64,000 nucleotides of DNA from Aplectana chamaeleonis (Eukaryota; Nematoda; Chromadorea; Rhabditida; Cosmocercidae). Positions within the stretch are counted from its first letter, which is position 1, and each line of letters starts with the position of its first letter. The stretch is from the NCBI GenBank assembly GCA_029168955.1, contig JAPDOI010001502.1:1-64000 (forward strand), written 5' to 3'. The notes below the pieces were generated by a model that saw only the letters and a program-made list of their open reading frames with translations, ran no database searches and was not told the DNA's origin. The translations under genes and the position numbers were made by a program. Of the stretch, positions 29,201-41,800 are shown in pieces.

Positions 29201-30842
29201 CCGGCCCATCGTTCGGCGGAGACGAATGAATACTACGCGTGGTGAATGGAGGTGGGTCGGCGAAGCCGGCCCATCGTTCGGTGGAGCCGAATGAATACTA
29301 CGCGTGGTGAATGGAGGTGGGTCGGCGAAGCCGGCCCATCGTTTGGCGGAGCCGAATGATTACTACGCGTGGTGAATGGAGGTGGGTCGGCGAAGCCGGC
29401 CCATCGTTCGGCGAAGCCGAACTAATACTGCGCGTGGTGAATGGAGGTGGGTCGGCGAAGTCGGCCCATCGTTTGGCGGAGCCAAATGAATACTACGCGT
29501 GGTGAATGGAGGTGGGTCGGCGAAGCCGGCCCATCGGTCGGCGAAGCCGATTGAATACTACGCGTGGTGAATGGAGGTGGGTCGACGAAGCCGGCCCATC
29601 GTTCGGCCAAGCCGAACGAATACTACGCGTGGTGATTGGAGGTGGGTCGGCGAAGCCGGCCCATCATTCGGCGGCGCCGAATGAATACTACGCGTGGTGA
29701 TTGGTGGTGGGTCGACGAAGCCGGCCCATCGTTCGGCGGAGCCGAATGAATACTACGCGTGGTGAATGGAGGTGGGTCGGCGAAGCCGGCCCATCGTTCG
29801 GCGGAGCCAAACGAATACTACGCGTGGTGAATGGAGGTGGGTCGGCGAAGCCGGTCCATTGTTCGGCGAAGTCGAACGAATACTACGCGTGGTGAATTGT
29901 GGTGGGTCGGCGAAGCCGGACCATCGTTCGGCGGAGCCGAATGAATACTTTGCGTGTTGAATGGAGGTGGGTCGGCGAAGCCGGCCCATCGTTCGGCGAA
30001 GCCGAACGAATACTACGCGTGGTGAATGGAGGTAAGTCGGCGAAGCCGGCCCATCGTTTGGCGGAGCCAAACGAATACTACGCGTGGTGAATGGAGGTGG
30101 GTTCGGCGAAGCCGGCCCATCGTTCGGCGGAGCCGAACGAATACTACGCGTGGTGATTGGAGATGGGTCGGCGAAGCCGGCCCATCGTTCGGCGGCGCCG
30201 AATGAATACTACGCCTGGTGAATGGAGGTGGGTCGGCGATGCCGGCCCATCGTGCAGCGAAGCCGAACGAATACTGCGCGGTGGGAATGGGGGTGGGGGG
30301 GCGAAGCCGGCCCATCGTTCGGCGAAGCCGAATGAATACTACGCGTGGTGAATGGAGGTGGGTCGGCGAAGCCGGCCCATCGTTCGGCAGAGCCGAATGA
30401 ATACTACGCGTGGTGAATGGAGGTGGGTCGGCGAAGCCGACCCATCGTTCGGCGGAGCCGAATGAATACTACGCGTGGTGAATGGAGGTGGGTCGGCGAA
30501 GCCGGTCCGTCGTTAGGCAAAGCCGAACAAATACTACGCGTGGTGAATGGAGGAGGGTCGGCGAAGCCGGCCCATCGTTCGGCGGAGCCGAATGAATACT
30601 ACGCGTGGTGAATGGAGGTGGGTCGGCGAAGCCGGCCCATCGTTCGGCGGAGCCGAATGAATACTACGCGTGGTGAATGGAGGTGGGTCGGCGAAGCCGG
30701 CCCATCGTTCGGCGGAGCCGAATGAATACTACGCGTGGTGAATGGAGGTGGGTTGGCGAAGCCGGCCCATCGTTAGGCGAAGCCGAACAAATACTACGCG
30801 TGGTGAATGGAGGTGGGTCGGCGAAGCCGGCCCATCGTTCGG

Positions 30843-31190
30843 CGGAGCCGAATGATTACTACGCGTGGTGAACGGAAGTGGGTTTGGCGAAGCCGGCTCA
30901 TCGTTTGGCGAAGCCGAGCGAATACTACGCGTGGTGAATGGAGGCGGGTCGGCGAAGCCGGTCCGTCGTTCGGCGGCGCCGAATGAATACTACGCGTGGT
31001 GAATGGAGGTGGGTTGGCGAAGCCGGCCCATCGTTAGGCGAAGCCGTACAAATACTACGCGTGGTGAATGGAGGTGGGTTGGCGAAGCCGGCCCATCGTT
31101 AGGCGAAGCCGTACAAATACTACGCGTGGTGAATGGAGGTGGGTCGGCGAAGCCGGCCCATCGTTTGGCAAAGCCGAACGAATACTACGC
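30843..31190 (+). repeat. Higher-order block type A, long copy
   Basis: This copy of block A shows the full series of about five monomers: GAATGATTAC, GTGAACGGAAGTGGG, GCCGAGCGAATAC, CCGGTCCGTCGTTCGG, then two consecutive near-identical monomers with CGTTAGGCGAAGCCGTAC and finally CGTTTGGCAAAGCCG. Copies at 35,270-35,535, 38,146-38,405 and 44,310-44,540 have the same order but only one GCCGTAC monomer, so one monomer has been gained here or lost there. Confidence 0.7.
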
Positions 31191-31860
31191 GTGGTGAATG
31201 GAGGTGGGTAGGCGAAGCCGGCTCTTCGTTTGACGAAACCGAACGATGACTACGCGTAGTGAATGGAGGCGGGTCGGCGAAGCCGGCCCATCGTTCGGCG
31301 GAGCCGAATAAATACTAAGCGTGGTGAATGGAGGTGGGTCGGCGAAGCCGGCTCATCGTTCGGCGGAGCCGAATAAATACTACGAGTGGTGAATGGAGGT
31401 TGGTCAGCAAAGCCGGCCCATCGTTCGGCGAAGCCGAACGAATACTACGCGTGGTGATTGGAGGTGGGTAGGCGAAGCCGGTCCATCGTTCGGCGGAGCC
31501 GAATGAATACTACGCGTGGTGAATGGAGGTGGGTCGGCGAAGCCGGTCCATTGTTCGGCGAAGTCGAACAAATACTACGCGTGGTGAATGGAGGTGGGTC
31601 GGCGAAGCCGGCCCATCATTCGGCGAAGCCGAACGAATACTACGCGTGGTGATTGGAGGTGGGTCGGCGAAGCCGGCCCATCGTTCGGCGGAGCCGAACG
31701 AATACTACGCGTGGTGAATGGAGGTGGGTCGGCGAAGCCGGCCCATCGTTCGGCGGAGCCGAATGAATACTACGCGTGGTGAATGGAGGTGGGTCGGCGA
31801 AGCCGGCCCATCGTTCGGCGGAGCGAACGAATACTACGCGTGGTGATTGGAGGTGGGTCG

Positions 31861-31990
31861 GCGAAGCCGGCCCATCGTTCGGCGAAGCCTAACGAATTAA
31901 CGAATTCTACGCGTGGTGAATGGAGGTGGGTCAGCGAAGCCGGCCCATCGTTCGGCGGAGCCAAATGAATACTACGCGTGGTGAATTAAG
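31861..31990 (+). repeat. Array segment with rare 8-bp insertion, copy 1
   Basis: This monomer reads CCTAACGAATTAACGAATTC instead of the usual GAACGAATAC region and is followed by a monomer with GGGTCAGCGAAGCC and GAGCCAAATG. The same rare combination recurs at 38,701-38,825, 6,840 bp away, and then the copies diverge. A shared rare insertion marks the two segments as duplicates. Confidence 0.85.
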
Positions 31991-32620
31991 GTGGGTCGGC
32001 GAAGCCGGCCCATCGTTCGGCGAAGCCGAACGAATACTACACGGAAGTGGGGCGGCGAAGCCGGCCCATCGTTCGGCGAAGCCGAATGAGCACTACGCGT
32101 GGTGAAGGGAGGTGGGTCGGCGAAGCCGGCCCATCGTTCGGCGAAGCCGAACGAATACTACGCGTGGTGAATGAGGTGCGTCGGCGAAGCCGGCCCATCG
32201 TTCGGCGAAGCCGAACGAATACTACGCGTGGTGAATGGAGGTGGATCGGCGAAGCCGGCCCATTGTTCGGCGGAGCCGAATGAATACTACGCGTAGTGAA
32301 TGGAGGTGGGTCGGCGAAGCCGGCCCATCGTTCGGCGAAGCCGAATGAATACTACGCGTGGTGAATGGAGGTGGGTCGGCGAAGCCGGCCCTTCGTTCGG
32401 TGGCGCCGCATGAATACTACGCGTGGTGATTGGAGGTGGGGCGGCAAAGCCGGCCCATGGTTAGGCGAAGCCGTACAAATACTACGCGTGGTGAATGGAG
32501 GTGGGTCGGCGAAGCCGGCCCATCGTTTGGCAAAGCCAAATGAATACTACGCGTGGTGAATGGAGGTGGGTCGGCGAAGCCGGCCCATCGTTCGGCGGAG
32601 CCGAATGAATACTACGCGTG

Positions 32621-32820
32621 GTGAATGGAGGTGGGTCGGCGAAGCCGGCCCATCGTTCGGCGAAGCCGAATGAATGCCACGTGTGGTGAATGGAGGTGGG
32701 TCGGCGAAGCCGGCCCATCGTTCGGCGAAGCCGAATGAATGCCACGTGTGGTGAATGGAGGTGGGTCGGCGAAGCCGGCCCATCGTTCGGCGAAGCCGAA
32801 TGAATGCCACGTGTGGTGAA
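32621..32820 (+). repeat. Three successive identical monomers carrying CACGTG
   Basis: Three adjacent monomers carry the rare variant GAATGCCACGTGTGG in place of GAATACTACGCGTGG, with CACGTG at 32,678, 32,743 and 32,808, exactly 65 bp apart. The three units look identical between these marks. The same variant occurs singly near 16,460. This is the clearest very recent local amplification in the array. Confidence 0.85.
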
Positions 32821-35800
32821 TGGAGGTGGGTCGGCGAAGCCGGTCCATCGTTCGGCGGAGCCGAATGAATACTACGCGTGGTGAATGGAGGTGGGTCGGC
32901 GAAGCCGGTCCATCGCTCGGCGGAGCCGAATGATTACTACGCGTGGTTAATGAAAGTGGGTTCGGCGAAGCCGGCCCATCGTTAGGCGAAGCCGAACAAA
33001 TACTACGCGTGATGAATGGAGGTGGGTCGACGAAGCCGGCCCATCGTTTGGCGAAGCCGAACGAATACTACGCGTGGTGAATGGAAGTGGGTAGGCGAAG
33101 CCGGCTCATCGTTTGGCGAAGCCGAACGAATACTACGCGTGGTGAATGGAGGTGGGTCGGCGAAGCCGGCCCATTGTTTGACGAAGCCGAACGAATACTA
33201 CGCGTGGTGAATGGAGGTGGGTCGGCGAAGCCGGCCCATCGTTCGGCGGAGCCGAACGAATACTACGCGTGGTGATTGGAGGTAGGTCGGCGAAGCCGGC
33301 CCATTGTTTGGCGAAGCCGAACGAATACTAAGCGTGGTGAATGGATGTGGGTCGGCGAAGCCGGCCCATCGTTCGGCGAAGCCGAACGAATACTACGCGT
33401 GGTGAATGGAGGTGGGTCGGCGAAGCCGGCCCATCGTTCGGCGAAGCCGAGCCGAATGAATACTACGCGTGGTGAATGGAGGTGGGTCGGCGAAGCCGGC
33501 CCATCGTTCGGCGAAGCCGAATGAATACTACGCGTGGTGAATGGAGGTGGGTCGGCGAAGCCGGCTCATCGTTCGGCGAAGCCGAATGAATACTACGCGT
33601 GATGAATGGAGGTGGGGCGGCGAAGCCGGCCCATCGTTCGGCGAAGCCGAACGAATACTACGCGTGGTGAATGGAGGTGGGTCGGCGAAGCCGGCCCATC
33701 GTTCGGCGAAGCCGAACCAATACTACGCGTGGTGATCGGAGGTGGGTCGGCGAAGCCGGCCCATCGTTAGGCGAAGCCGAACGAATACTACGCGTGGTGA
33801 TTGGAGGTGGGTAGGCAAAGCCGGCCCATCGTTCGGCGGAGCCGAATGAATACTACGCGTGGTGAATGGAGGTGGGTCGGCGAAGCCGGCCCATCGTCAG
33901 GCGAAGCCGAACAAATACTACGCGTGGTGAATGGAGGTGGGTCGGCGAAGCCGGTCCGTCGTTAGGCAAAGCCGAACAAATACTACGCGTGGTGAATGGA
34001 GGTGGGTCGGCGAAGCCGGCCCATCGTTCGGCGGAGCCGAATGAATACTACGCGTGGTGAATGGAGGTGGGTCGGCGAAGCCGGCCCATCGTTCGGCTTA
34101 GCCGAATGAATACTACGCGTGGTGAATGGAGGCGGGTCGGCGAAGCCGGTCCGTCGTTCGGTGGCGCCGAATGAATACTACGCGTGGTGAATGGAGGTGG
34201 GTTGGCGAAGCCGGCCCATCGTTAGGCGAAGCCGAACAAATACTACGCGTGGTGAATGGAGGTGGGTCGGCGAAGCCGGCCCATCGTTCGGCGGAGCCGA
34301 ATGAATACTACGCGTGGTGAATGGAGGTGGGTCGGCGAAGCCGGCCCATCGTTCGGCGAAGCCGAACGAATACTACGCGTGGTGAATGGAGGTGGGTCGG
34401 CGAAGCCGGCCCATCGTTCGGCGAAGCCGAATGAATACTACGCGTGGTGAATGGAGGTGGGTCGGCGAAGCCGGCCCATCGTTCGGCGGAGCCGAACAAA
34501 TACTACGCGTGGTGATTGGAGGTGGGTCGCCAAAGCCAGCTCACCGTCCGGCGAAGCCGAATGAATACTACGCGTGGTGAATGGAGGTGGGTCGGCGAAG
34601 CCGGCCCATCGTTCGGCGAAGCCGAACGAATACTACGTGTGGTGAACGGAGGTGGGTCGGCGAAGCCGGCCCATCGTTCGGCGGAGCCGAACGAATACTA
34701 CGCGTGGTGAATGGAGGTGGGTCGGCGAAGCCGGCCCATCGTTCGGCGAAGCCGAATAAATACTACGCGTGGTGAATGGAGGTGGGTCGGCGAAGCCGGC
34801 CCATCGTTTGGCGAAGCCGAACGAATACTACGCGTGGTGAATGGAGGTGGGAAGCCGGCCCATCGTTCGGCGAAGCCGAACGAATACTACGCGTGGTGAA
34901 TGGAGGTGGGTCGGCGAAGCCGGCCCATCGCTCGGCGAAGCCGAATGAATACTACGCGTGGTGAATGGAGGTGGGTCGGCGAAGCCGGCCCATCGTTCGG
35001 CGGAGCCGAATGAATACTACGCGGGGTGAATGGAGGTGGGTCCGCGAAGCCGGCTCATCGTTCGGCAAAGCCGAACCGATACTACGCGTGGTGATTGGAG
35101 GTGGGTAGGCGAAGCCGGTCCATCGTTCGGCGAAGCCGAACGAATACTACGAGTGGTGAATGGAGGTGGGTCGGCGAAGCGGGCCCATCGTTCGGCGGCG
35201 CCGAATGAATACTACGCGTGGTGAATGGAGGTGGGTCGGCGAAGCCGGCCCATCGTTCGGCGGAGCCGAATGATTACTACGCGTGGTGAACGGAAGTGGG
35301 TTCGGCGAAGCCGGCTCATCGTTTGGCGAAGCCGAGCGAATACTACGCGTGGTGAATGGAGGCGGGTCGGCGAAGCCGGTCCGTCGTTCGGCGGCGCCGA
35401 ATGAATACTACGCGTGGTGAATGGAGGTGGGTTGGCGAAGCCGGCCCATCGTTAGGCGAAGCCGTACAAATACTACGCGTGGTGAATGGAGGTGGGTCGG
35501 CGAAGCCGGCCCATCGTTTGGCAAAGCCGAACGAATACTACGCGTGGTGAATGGAGGTGGGTCGGCGAAGCCGAACGAATACTACGCGTGGTGAATGGAG
35601 GTGGGTCGGCGAAGTCGGCCCATCGTTCTGCGGAGCCAAACAAATACTACGCGTGGTGAATGGAAGTGGGTTCGGCGAAGCCGGCCCATCGTTCTGCGGA
35701 GCCAAACAAATACTACGCGTGGTGAATGGAAGTGGGTTCGGCGAAGCCGGCCCATCGTTCGGCATAGCCGAATGAATACTACGCGTGGTGAATGGAGGCG

Positions 35801-38700
35801 GGTCGGCGAAGCCGGCCCATCGTTAGGCGAAGCCGAACAAATACTACGCGTGGTGATTGGAGGTGGGTCGGCGAAGCCGGCCCATCATTCGGCGAAGCCG
35901 AATGAATACTACGCGTGGTGAATGGAGGTGGGTCGGCGAAGCCGGTCCATTGTTCGGCGAAGCCGAACGAATACTACGCGTGGTGAATGGAGCCGGGTCG
36001 GCGAAGCCGGCCCATCGTTCGGCGGAGACGAATGAATACTACGCGTGGTGAATGGAGGTGGGTCGGCGAAGCCGGCCCATCGTTCGGCGGAGCCGAACGA
36101 ATACTACGCGTGGTGATTGGAGGTGGGTCGGCGAAGCCGGCCCATCGTTCGGCGGAGCCGAACGAATACTACCAGTGGTGAATGGAGGTGGGTCGGCGAA
36201 GCCGGCCCATTGTTCGGCGGCGCCGAACGAATACTACGCGTGGTGAATGGAGGTGGGTCGGCGAAGCCGGCCCATCGTTCGGCGAAGCCGAACGAATACT
36301 ACGCGTGGTGAATGGAGGTGGGTCGGCGAAGTCGGCCCTTCGTTCGGCGGAGCCAAACGAATACTACGCGTGGTGAATGGAGGCGGGTCGGCGAAGCCGG
36401 CCCATCGTTTGGCGAAGCCGAACGAATACTACGCGTGGTGAATGGAGGTGGGTTGGCGAAGCCGGCCCATCGTTTGGCGAAGCCGAACGAATACTACGCG
36501 TGGTGAATGGAAGTGGGTAGGCGAAGCCGGCTCATCGTTTGGCGAAGCCGAACGATGACTACGCGTGGTGAATGGAAGTGGGTTCGGCGAAGCCGAACGA
36601 ATACTACGCGTGGTGAATAGAGGTGGGTCGGCGAAGTCGGCCCATCGTTCGGCGGAGCCAAACGAATACTACGCATGGTGAATGGAGGCGGGTCGGCGAA
36701 GCCGGTCCGTCGTTCGGCGGCGCCAAATGAATACTACGCGTGGTGAATGGAGGTGGGTTGGCGAAGCCGGCCCATCGTTTGGCGAAGCCGAACGAATACT
36801 ACGCGTGGTGAATGGAGGTGGGTCGGCGAAGCCGGCCCATCGTTCGGCGAAGCCGAACGAATACTACGCGTGGTGAATGGAGGTGGGTCGGCGAAGCCGG
36901 CCCATCGTTCGGCGGAGCCGAATGAATACTACGCGTGGTGAATGGAGGTGGGTCGGCGAAGCCGGCCCATCGTTAGGCGGCGCCGAATGAATACTACGCG
37001 TGGTGAATGGAGGTGTGTCGGCGAAGCCGGCCCATCGTTCGGCGGAGCCGAATGAATACTACGCGTGGTGAATGGAGGTGGGTCGGCAAAGCCGGCCCAT
37101 CGTTCGGCGGAGCCGAATGAATACTACGCGTGGTGAATGGGGGTGGGTTCGGCGAAGCCGGCCCATCGTTCAGCGAAGCCGAACGAATACTACGCGTGGT
37201 GAATGGAGGTGGGTCGGCGAAGCCGGCCCATCGTTCGGCGGAGCCGAATGAATACTACGCGTGGTGAATGGAGGTGGGTCAGTGAAGCCGGTCCATCGTT
37301 CGGCGAAGCCGAACGAATACTTCGCGTGGTGAATGGTGGTGGGTCGGCGAAGCCGGCCCAACGTTCGGCGAAGCCGAACGAATGCTACGCGTGGTGAATG
37401 GAGGTGGGTTGGCGAAGCCGGCCCATCGTTCGGCGGAGCCGAATGAATACTACGAGTGGTGAATGGAGGTGGGTCGGCGAAGCCGGCTCATCGTTTGGCG
37501 GAGCCGAACGAATACTACGCGTGGTGATTGGAGGGGGGTCGGCGAGGCCGGCCCATCGTTCGGCGGAGCCGAATGAATACTACGCGTGGTGAATGGAGGT
37601 GGGTTCGGCGAAGCCGGCCCATCGTTCGGCGAAGCCGAGTGAATACTACGCGTGGTGAATGGAGGCCGGCCCATTGTTCGGCGCCGCCGAACAAATACTA
37701 CGCGTGGTGAATGGAGGTGGGTCGGCGAAGCCGGCCCGTCGTTAGGCGAAGCCGAACAAATACTACGCGTGGTGAATGGAGGTGGGTCGGCGAAGCCGGC
37801 CCATCGTTTGGCGGAGCCGAATGAATACTACGCGTGGTGAATGGAGGTGGGTCGGCGAAGCCGGCCCATCGTTCGGCGGAGCCGAATGAATACTACGCGT
37901 GGTAAATGGAGGTGGGTCGGCGAAGCCGGCCCATCGTTTGGCGAAGCCGAACGAATACTACGCGTGGTGAATGGAGGTGGGTCGGCGAAGTCGGCCCATC
38001 GTTCGGCGGAGCCAAACGAATACTACGCGTGGTGAATGGAGGTGGGTCGGCGAAGCCGGCCCATCGTTCGGCGGAGCCAAACGAATACTACGCGTGGTGA
38101 ATGGAGGTGGGTCGGCGAAGCCGGCCCATCGTTCGGCGGAGCCGAATGATTACTAAGCCTGGTGAACGGAAGTGGGTTCGGCGAAGCCGGCTCATCGTTT
38201 GGCGAAGCCGAACGAATACTACGCGTGGTGAATGGAGGCGGGTCGGCGAAGCCGGTCCGTCGTTCGGCGGCGCCGAATGAATACTACGCGTGGTGAATGG
38301 AGGTGGGTTGGCGAAGCCGGCCCATCGTTAGGCGAAGCCGTACAAATACTACGCGTGGTGAATGGAGGTGGGTCGGCGAAGCCGGCCCATCGTTTGGCAA
38401 AGCCGAACGAATACTACGCGTGGTGAATGGAGGTGGGTCGGCGAAGTCGGCCCATCGTTCGGCGGAGCCGAATGATTACTACGCAAGGTGAATGGAGGTG
38501 GGTCGGCGAAGCCGGCCCATCGTTCGACTAAGCCGAACGAATACCACGTGTGTTGGATGGAGGTGGGTCGCCGAAGCCGGCCTATCGTTGGGCGAAGCCG
38601 AACGAATACTACGCGTGGTGAATGGAGGTGGGTCGGCGAAGCCGGCCCTTCGTTCGGCGGAGCCAAATGAATACTACGCGTGATTAATGGAGGTGGGTCG

Positions 38701-38825
38701 GCGAAGCCGGCTCATCGTTCGGCGAAGCCTAACGAATTAACGAATTCTACGCGTGGTGAATGGAGGTGGGTCAGCGAAGCCGGCCCATCGTTCGGCGGAG
38801 CCAAATGAATACTACGCGTGATTAA
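38701..38825 (+). repeat. Array segment with rare 8-bp insertion, copy 2
   Basis: Second copy of the segment described at 31,861-31,990, with the same rare insertion and the same following monomer. On the right it continues into GTGATTAATGG where copy 1 has GTGGTGAATTAAGG, which places the end of the shared tract near 38,820. Confidence 0.85.
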
Positions 38826-41800
38826 TGGAGGTGGGTCGGCGAAGCCGGCTCATGGTTCGGCGAAGCTCAAGGAATACTACGCGTGGTGATTGGAGGTGGG
38901 TCGGCGAAGCCGGCCCATCGTTCGGCTAAGCCGAACGAATACTACGCGTGGTGAATGGAGGTGGGTCGGCGAAGCCGGCCCATCGTTCGGCGGAGCCGAA
39001 TGATTACTACGCGTGGTGAACGGAAGTGGGTTCGGCGAAGTCGGCCCATCGTTCGGCGGAGCCAAACGAATACTACGCGTAGTGAATGGAGGCGGGTCGG
39101 CGAAGCCGATCCGTCGTTCGGCGAAGCCGAACGAATACTACGCGTGGTGAATGGAGGTGGGTCGGCGAAGTCGGCCCATCGTTCTGCGGAGCCAAACAAA
39201 TACTACGCGTGGTGAATGGAAGTGGGTTCGGCGAAGCCGGCCCATCGTTCGGCATAGCCGAATGAATACTACGCGTGGTGAATGGAGGCGGGTCGGCGAA
39301 GCCGGTCCGTCGTTCGGTGGCGCCGAATGAATACTACGCGTGGTGAATGGAGGTGGGTTGGCGAAGCCGGCCCATCGTTAGGCGAAGCCGTACAAATACT
39401 ACGCGTGGTGAATGGAGGTGGGTTGGCGAAGCCGGCCCATCGTTAGGCGAAGCCGTACAAATACTACGCGTGGTGAATGGAGGTGGGTCGGCGAAGTCGG
39501 CCCATCGTTCTGCGGAGCCAAACAAGTACTATGCGTGGTGAATGGAAGTGGGTAGGCGAAGCCGGCTCATCGTTCGGCATAGCCGAATGAATACTACGCG
39601 TGGTGAATGGAGGCGGGTCGGCGAAGCCGGCCCATCGTTCGGCGAAGCCGAACGAATACTACGCGTGGTGAATGGAGGTGGGTCGGCGAAGCCGGCCCAT
39701 CGTTTGGCGAAGCCGAACGAATACTACGCGTGGTGAATGGAGGTGGGTCGGCGAAGCCGGCCCATCGTTTGGCGGAGCCGAACGAATACTACGCGTGGTG
39801 AATTGTGGTGGGTCGGCGAAGCCGGCCCATCGTTTGGCGAAGTCGAACGAATACTACGCGTGGTGAATGGAGGTGGGTCGGCGAAGCAGGCCCCTCGTTC
39901 GGCGGAGCCGAATGAATACTACGCGTGGTGAATGGAGGTGGGTTCGGCGAAGCCGGCCCATCGTTCGGCGGAGCCGAATGAATACTACGCGTGGTGAATG
40001 GAGGTGGGTCGGCGAAGCCGGTCCATCGTTCGGCGGAGCCGAATGAATACTACGCGTGGTGAATGGAGGTGGGTCGGCGAAGCCGGCCCATCGTTAGGCG
40101 AAGCCGAACAAATACTACGCGTGGTGAATGGAGGTGGGTCGGCGAAGCCGGCCCATCGTTCGGCGGAGCCGAATGATTACTACGCGTGGTGAACGGAAGT
40201 GGGTTTGGCGAAGCCGGCTCATCGTTTGGCGGCGCCGAATGAATACTACGCGTGGTGAATGGAGGTGGGTTGGCGAAGCCGGCCCATCGTTAGGCGAAGC
40301 CGTACAAGTACTACGCGTGGTGAATGGAGGTGGGTTGGCGAAGCCGGCCCATCGTTCGGCGAAGCCGAATGAATACTACGCGTGGTGAATGGAGGTGGGT
40401 TGGCGAAGCCGGCCCATCGTTAGGCGAAGCCGAACAAATACTACGCGTGGTGAATGGAGGTGGGTCGGCGAAGCCGGCCCATCGTTTGGCGAAGCCGAAC
40501 GAATACTACACGTGGTGAATGGAAGTGGGTTCGGCGAAGCCGGCCCATCGTTCGGCGGAGCCGAACGAATACTACGCGTGGTGAATGGAGGTGGGTCGGC
40601 GAAGCCGGCCCATCGTTCGGCGGAGCCGAACGAATACTACGCGTGGTGAATGGAAGGTGGGTCGGCGAAGCCGGCCCATCGTTTGGCGGGGCCTAATGAA
40701 TACTACGAGTGGTGAATGGAGGTTGGTCGGCGAAGCCGGCCCATCGTTCGGCAAAGCCAAACAAATACTACGCGTGGTGAATGGAGGTGGGTCGGCGAAG
40801 CCGGCCCATGATACGCCGAAGCCGAACGAATACTACGCGTGGTGAATGGAGGTGGGTCGGCGAAGCCGGCCCATCGTTTGGCAAAGCCGAACGAATACTA
40901 CGCGTGGTGAATGGAAGTGGGTAGGCGAAGCCGGCTCATCGTTTGGCGAAGCCGAACGATGACTACGCGTGGTGAATGGAAGTGGGTCGGCGAAGCCGGC
41001 CCATCGTTAGGCGAAGCCGTACAAATACTACGCGTGGTGAATGGAGGTGGGTCGGCGAAGCCGGCCCATCGTTCGGCATAGCCGAATGAATACTACGCGT
41101 GGTGAATGGAGGTGGGTCGGCGAAGCCGGCCCATCGTTTGGCGGAGCCGAACGAATACTACGCGTGGTGAATGAAGGTGGGTCGGCGAAGCCGGTCCATC
41201 GCTCGGCGGAGCCGAATGATTACTACGCGTGGTGAATGAAAGTGGGTTCGGCGAAGCCGGCCCATCGTTCGGCGGAGCCGAATGAATACTACGCGTGGTG
41301 AATGGAGGTGGGTCGGCGAAGCCGGTCCATCGCTCGGCGGAGCCGAATGATTACTACGCGTGGTGAATGGAGGTGGGTTGGCGAAGCCGGCCCATCGTTT
41401 GGCGGAGTCAAGCAAATACTACGCGTGGTGAATGGAGGTGGGTCGGCAAAGCCGGCCCATCGTTCGGCGAAGCCGAACGAATACTACGCGTGGTTATTGG
41501 AGGTGGGTCGGCGGAGCCGGCCCATCGTTCGGCGGAGCCGAATGAATACTACGCGTGGTGAATGGAGGTGGGTTGGCGAAGCCGGCCCATCGTTAGGCGA
41601 AGCCGAACAAATACTACGCGTGGTGAATGGAGGTGGGTCGGCGAAGCCGGCCCATCGTTAGGCGAAGCCGAACGAATACTACGCGTGGTGAATGGAGGTG
41701 GGTCGGCGAAGCCGGCCCATCGTTCGGCGGAGCCGAATGAATACTACGCGTGGTGAATGGAGGTGGGTCGGCGAAGCCGGTCCATCGTTCGGCGGAGCCG

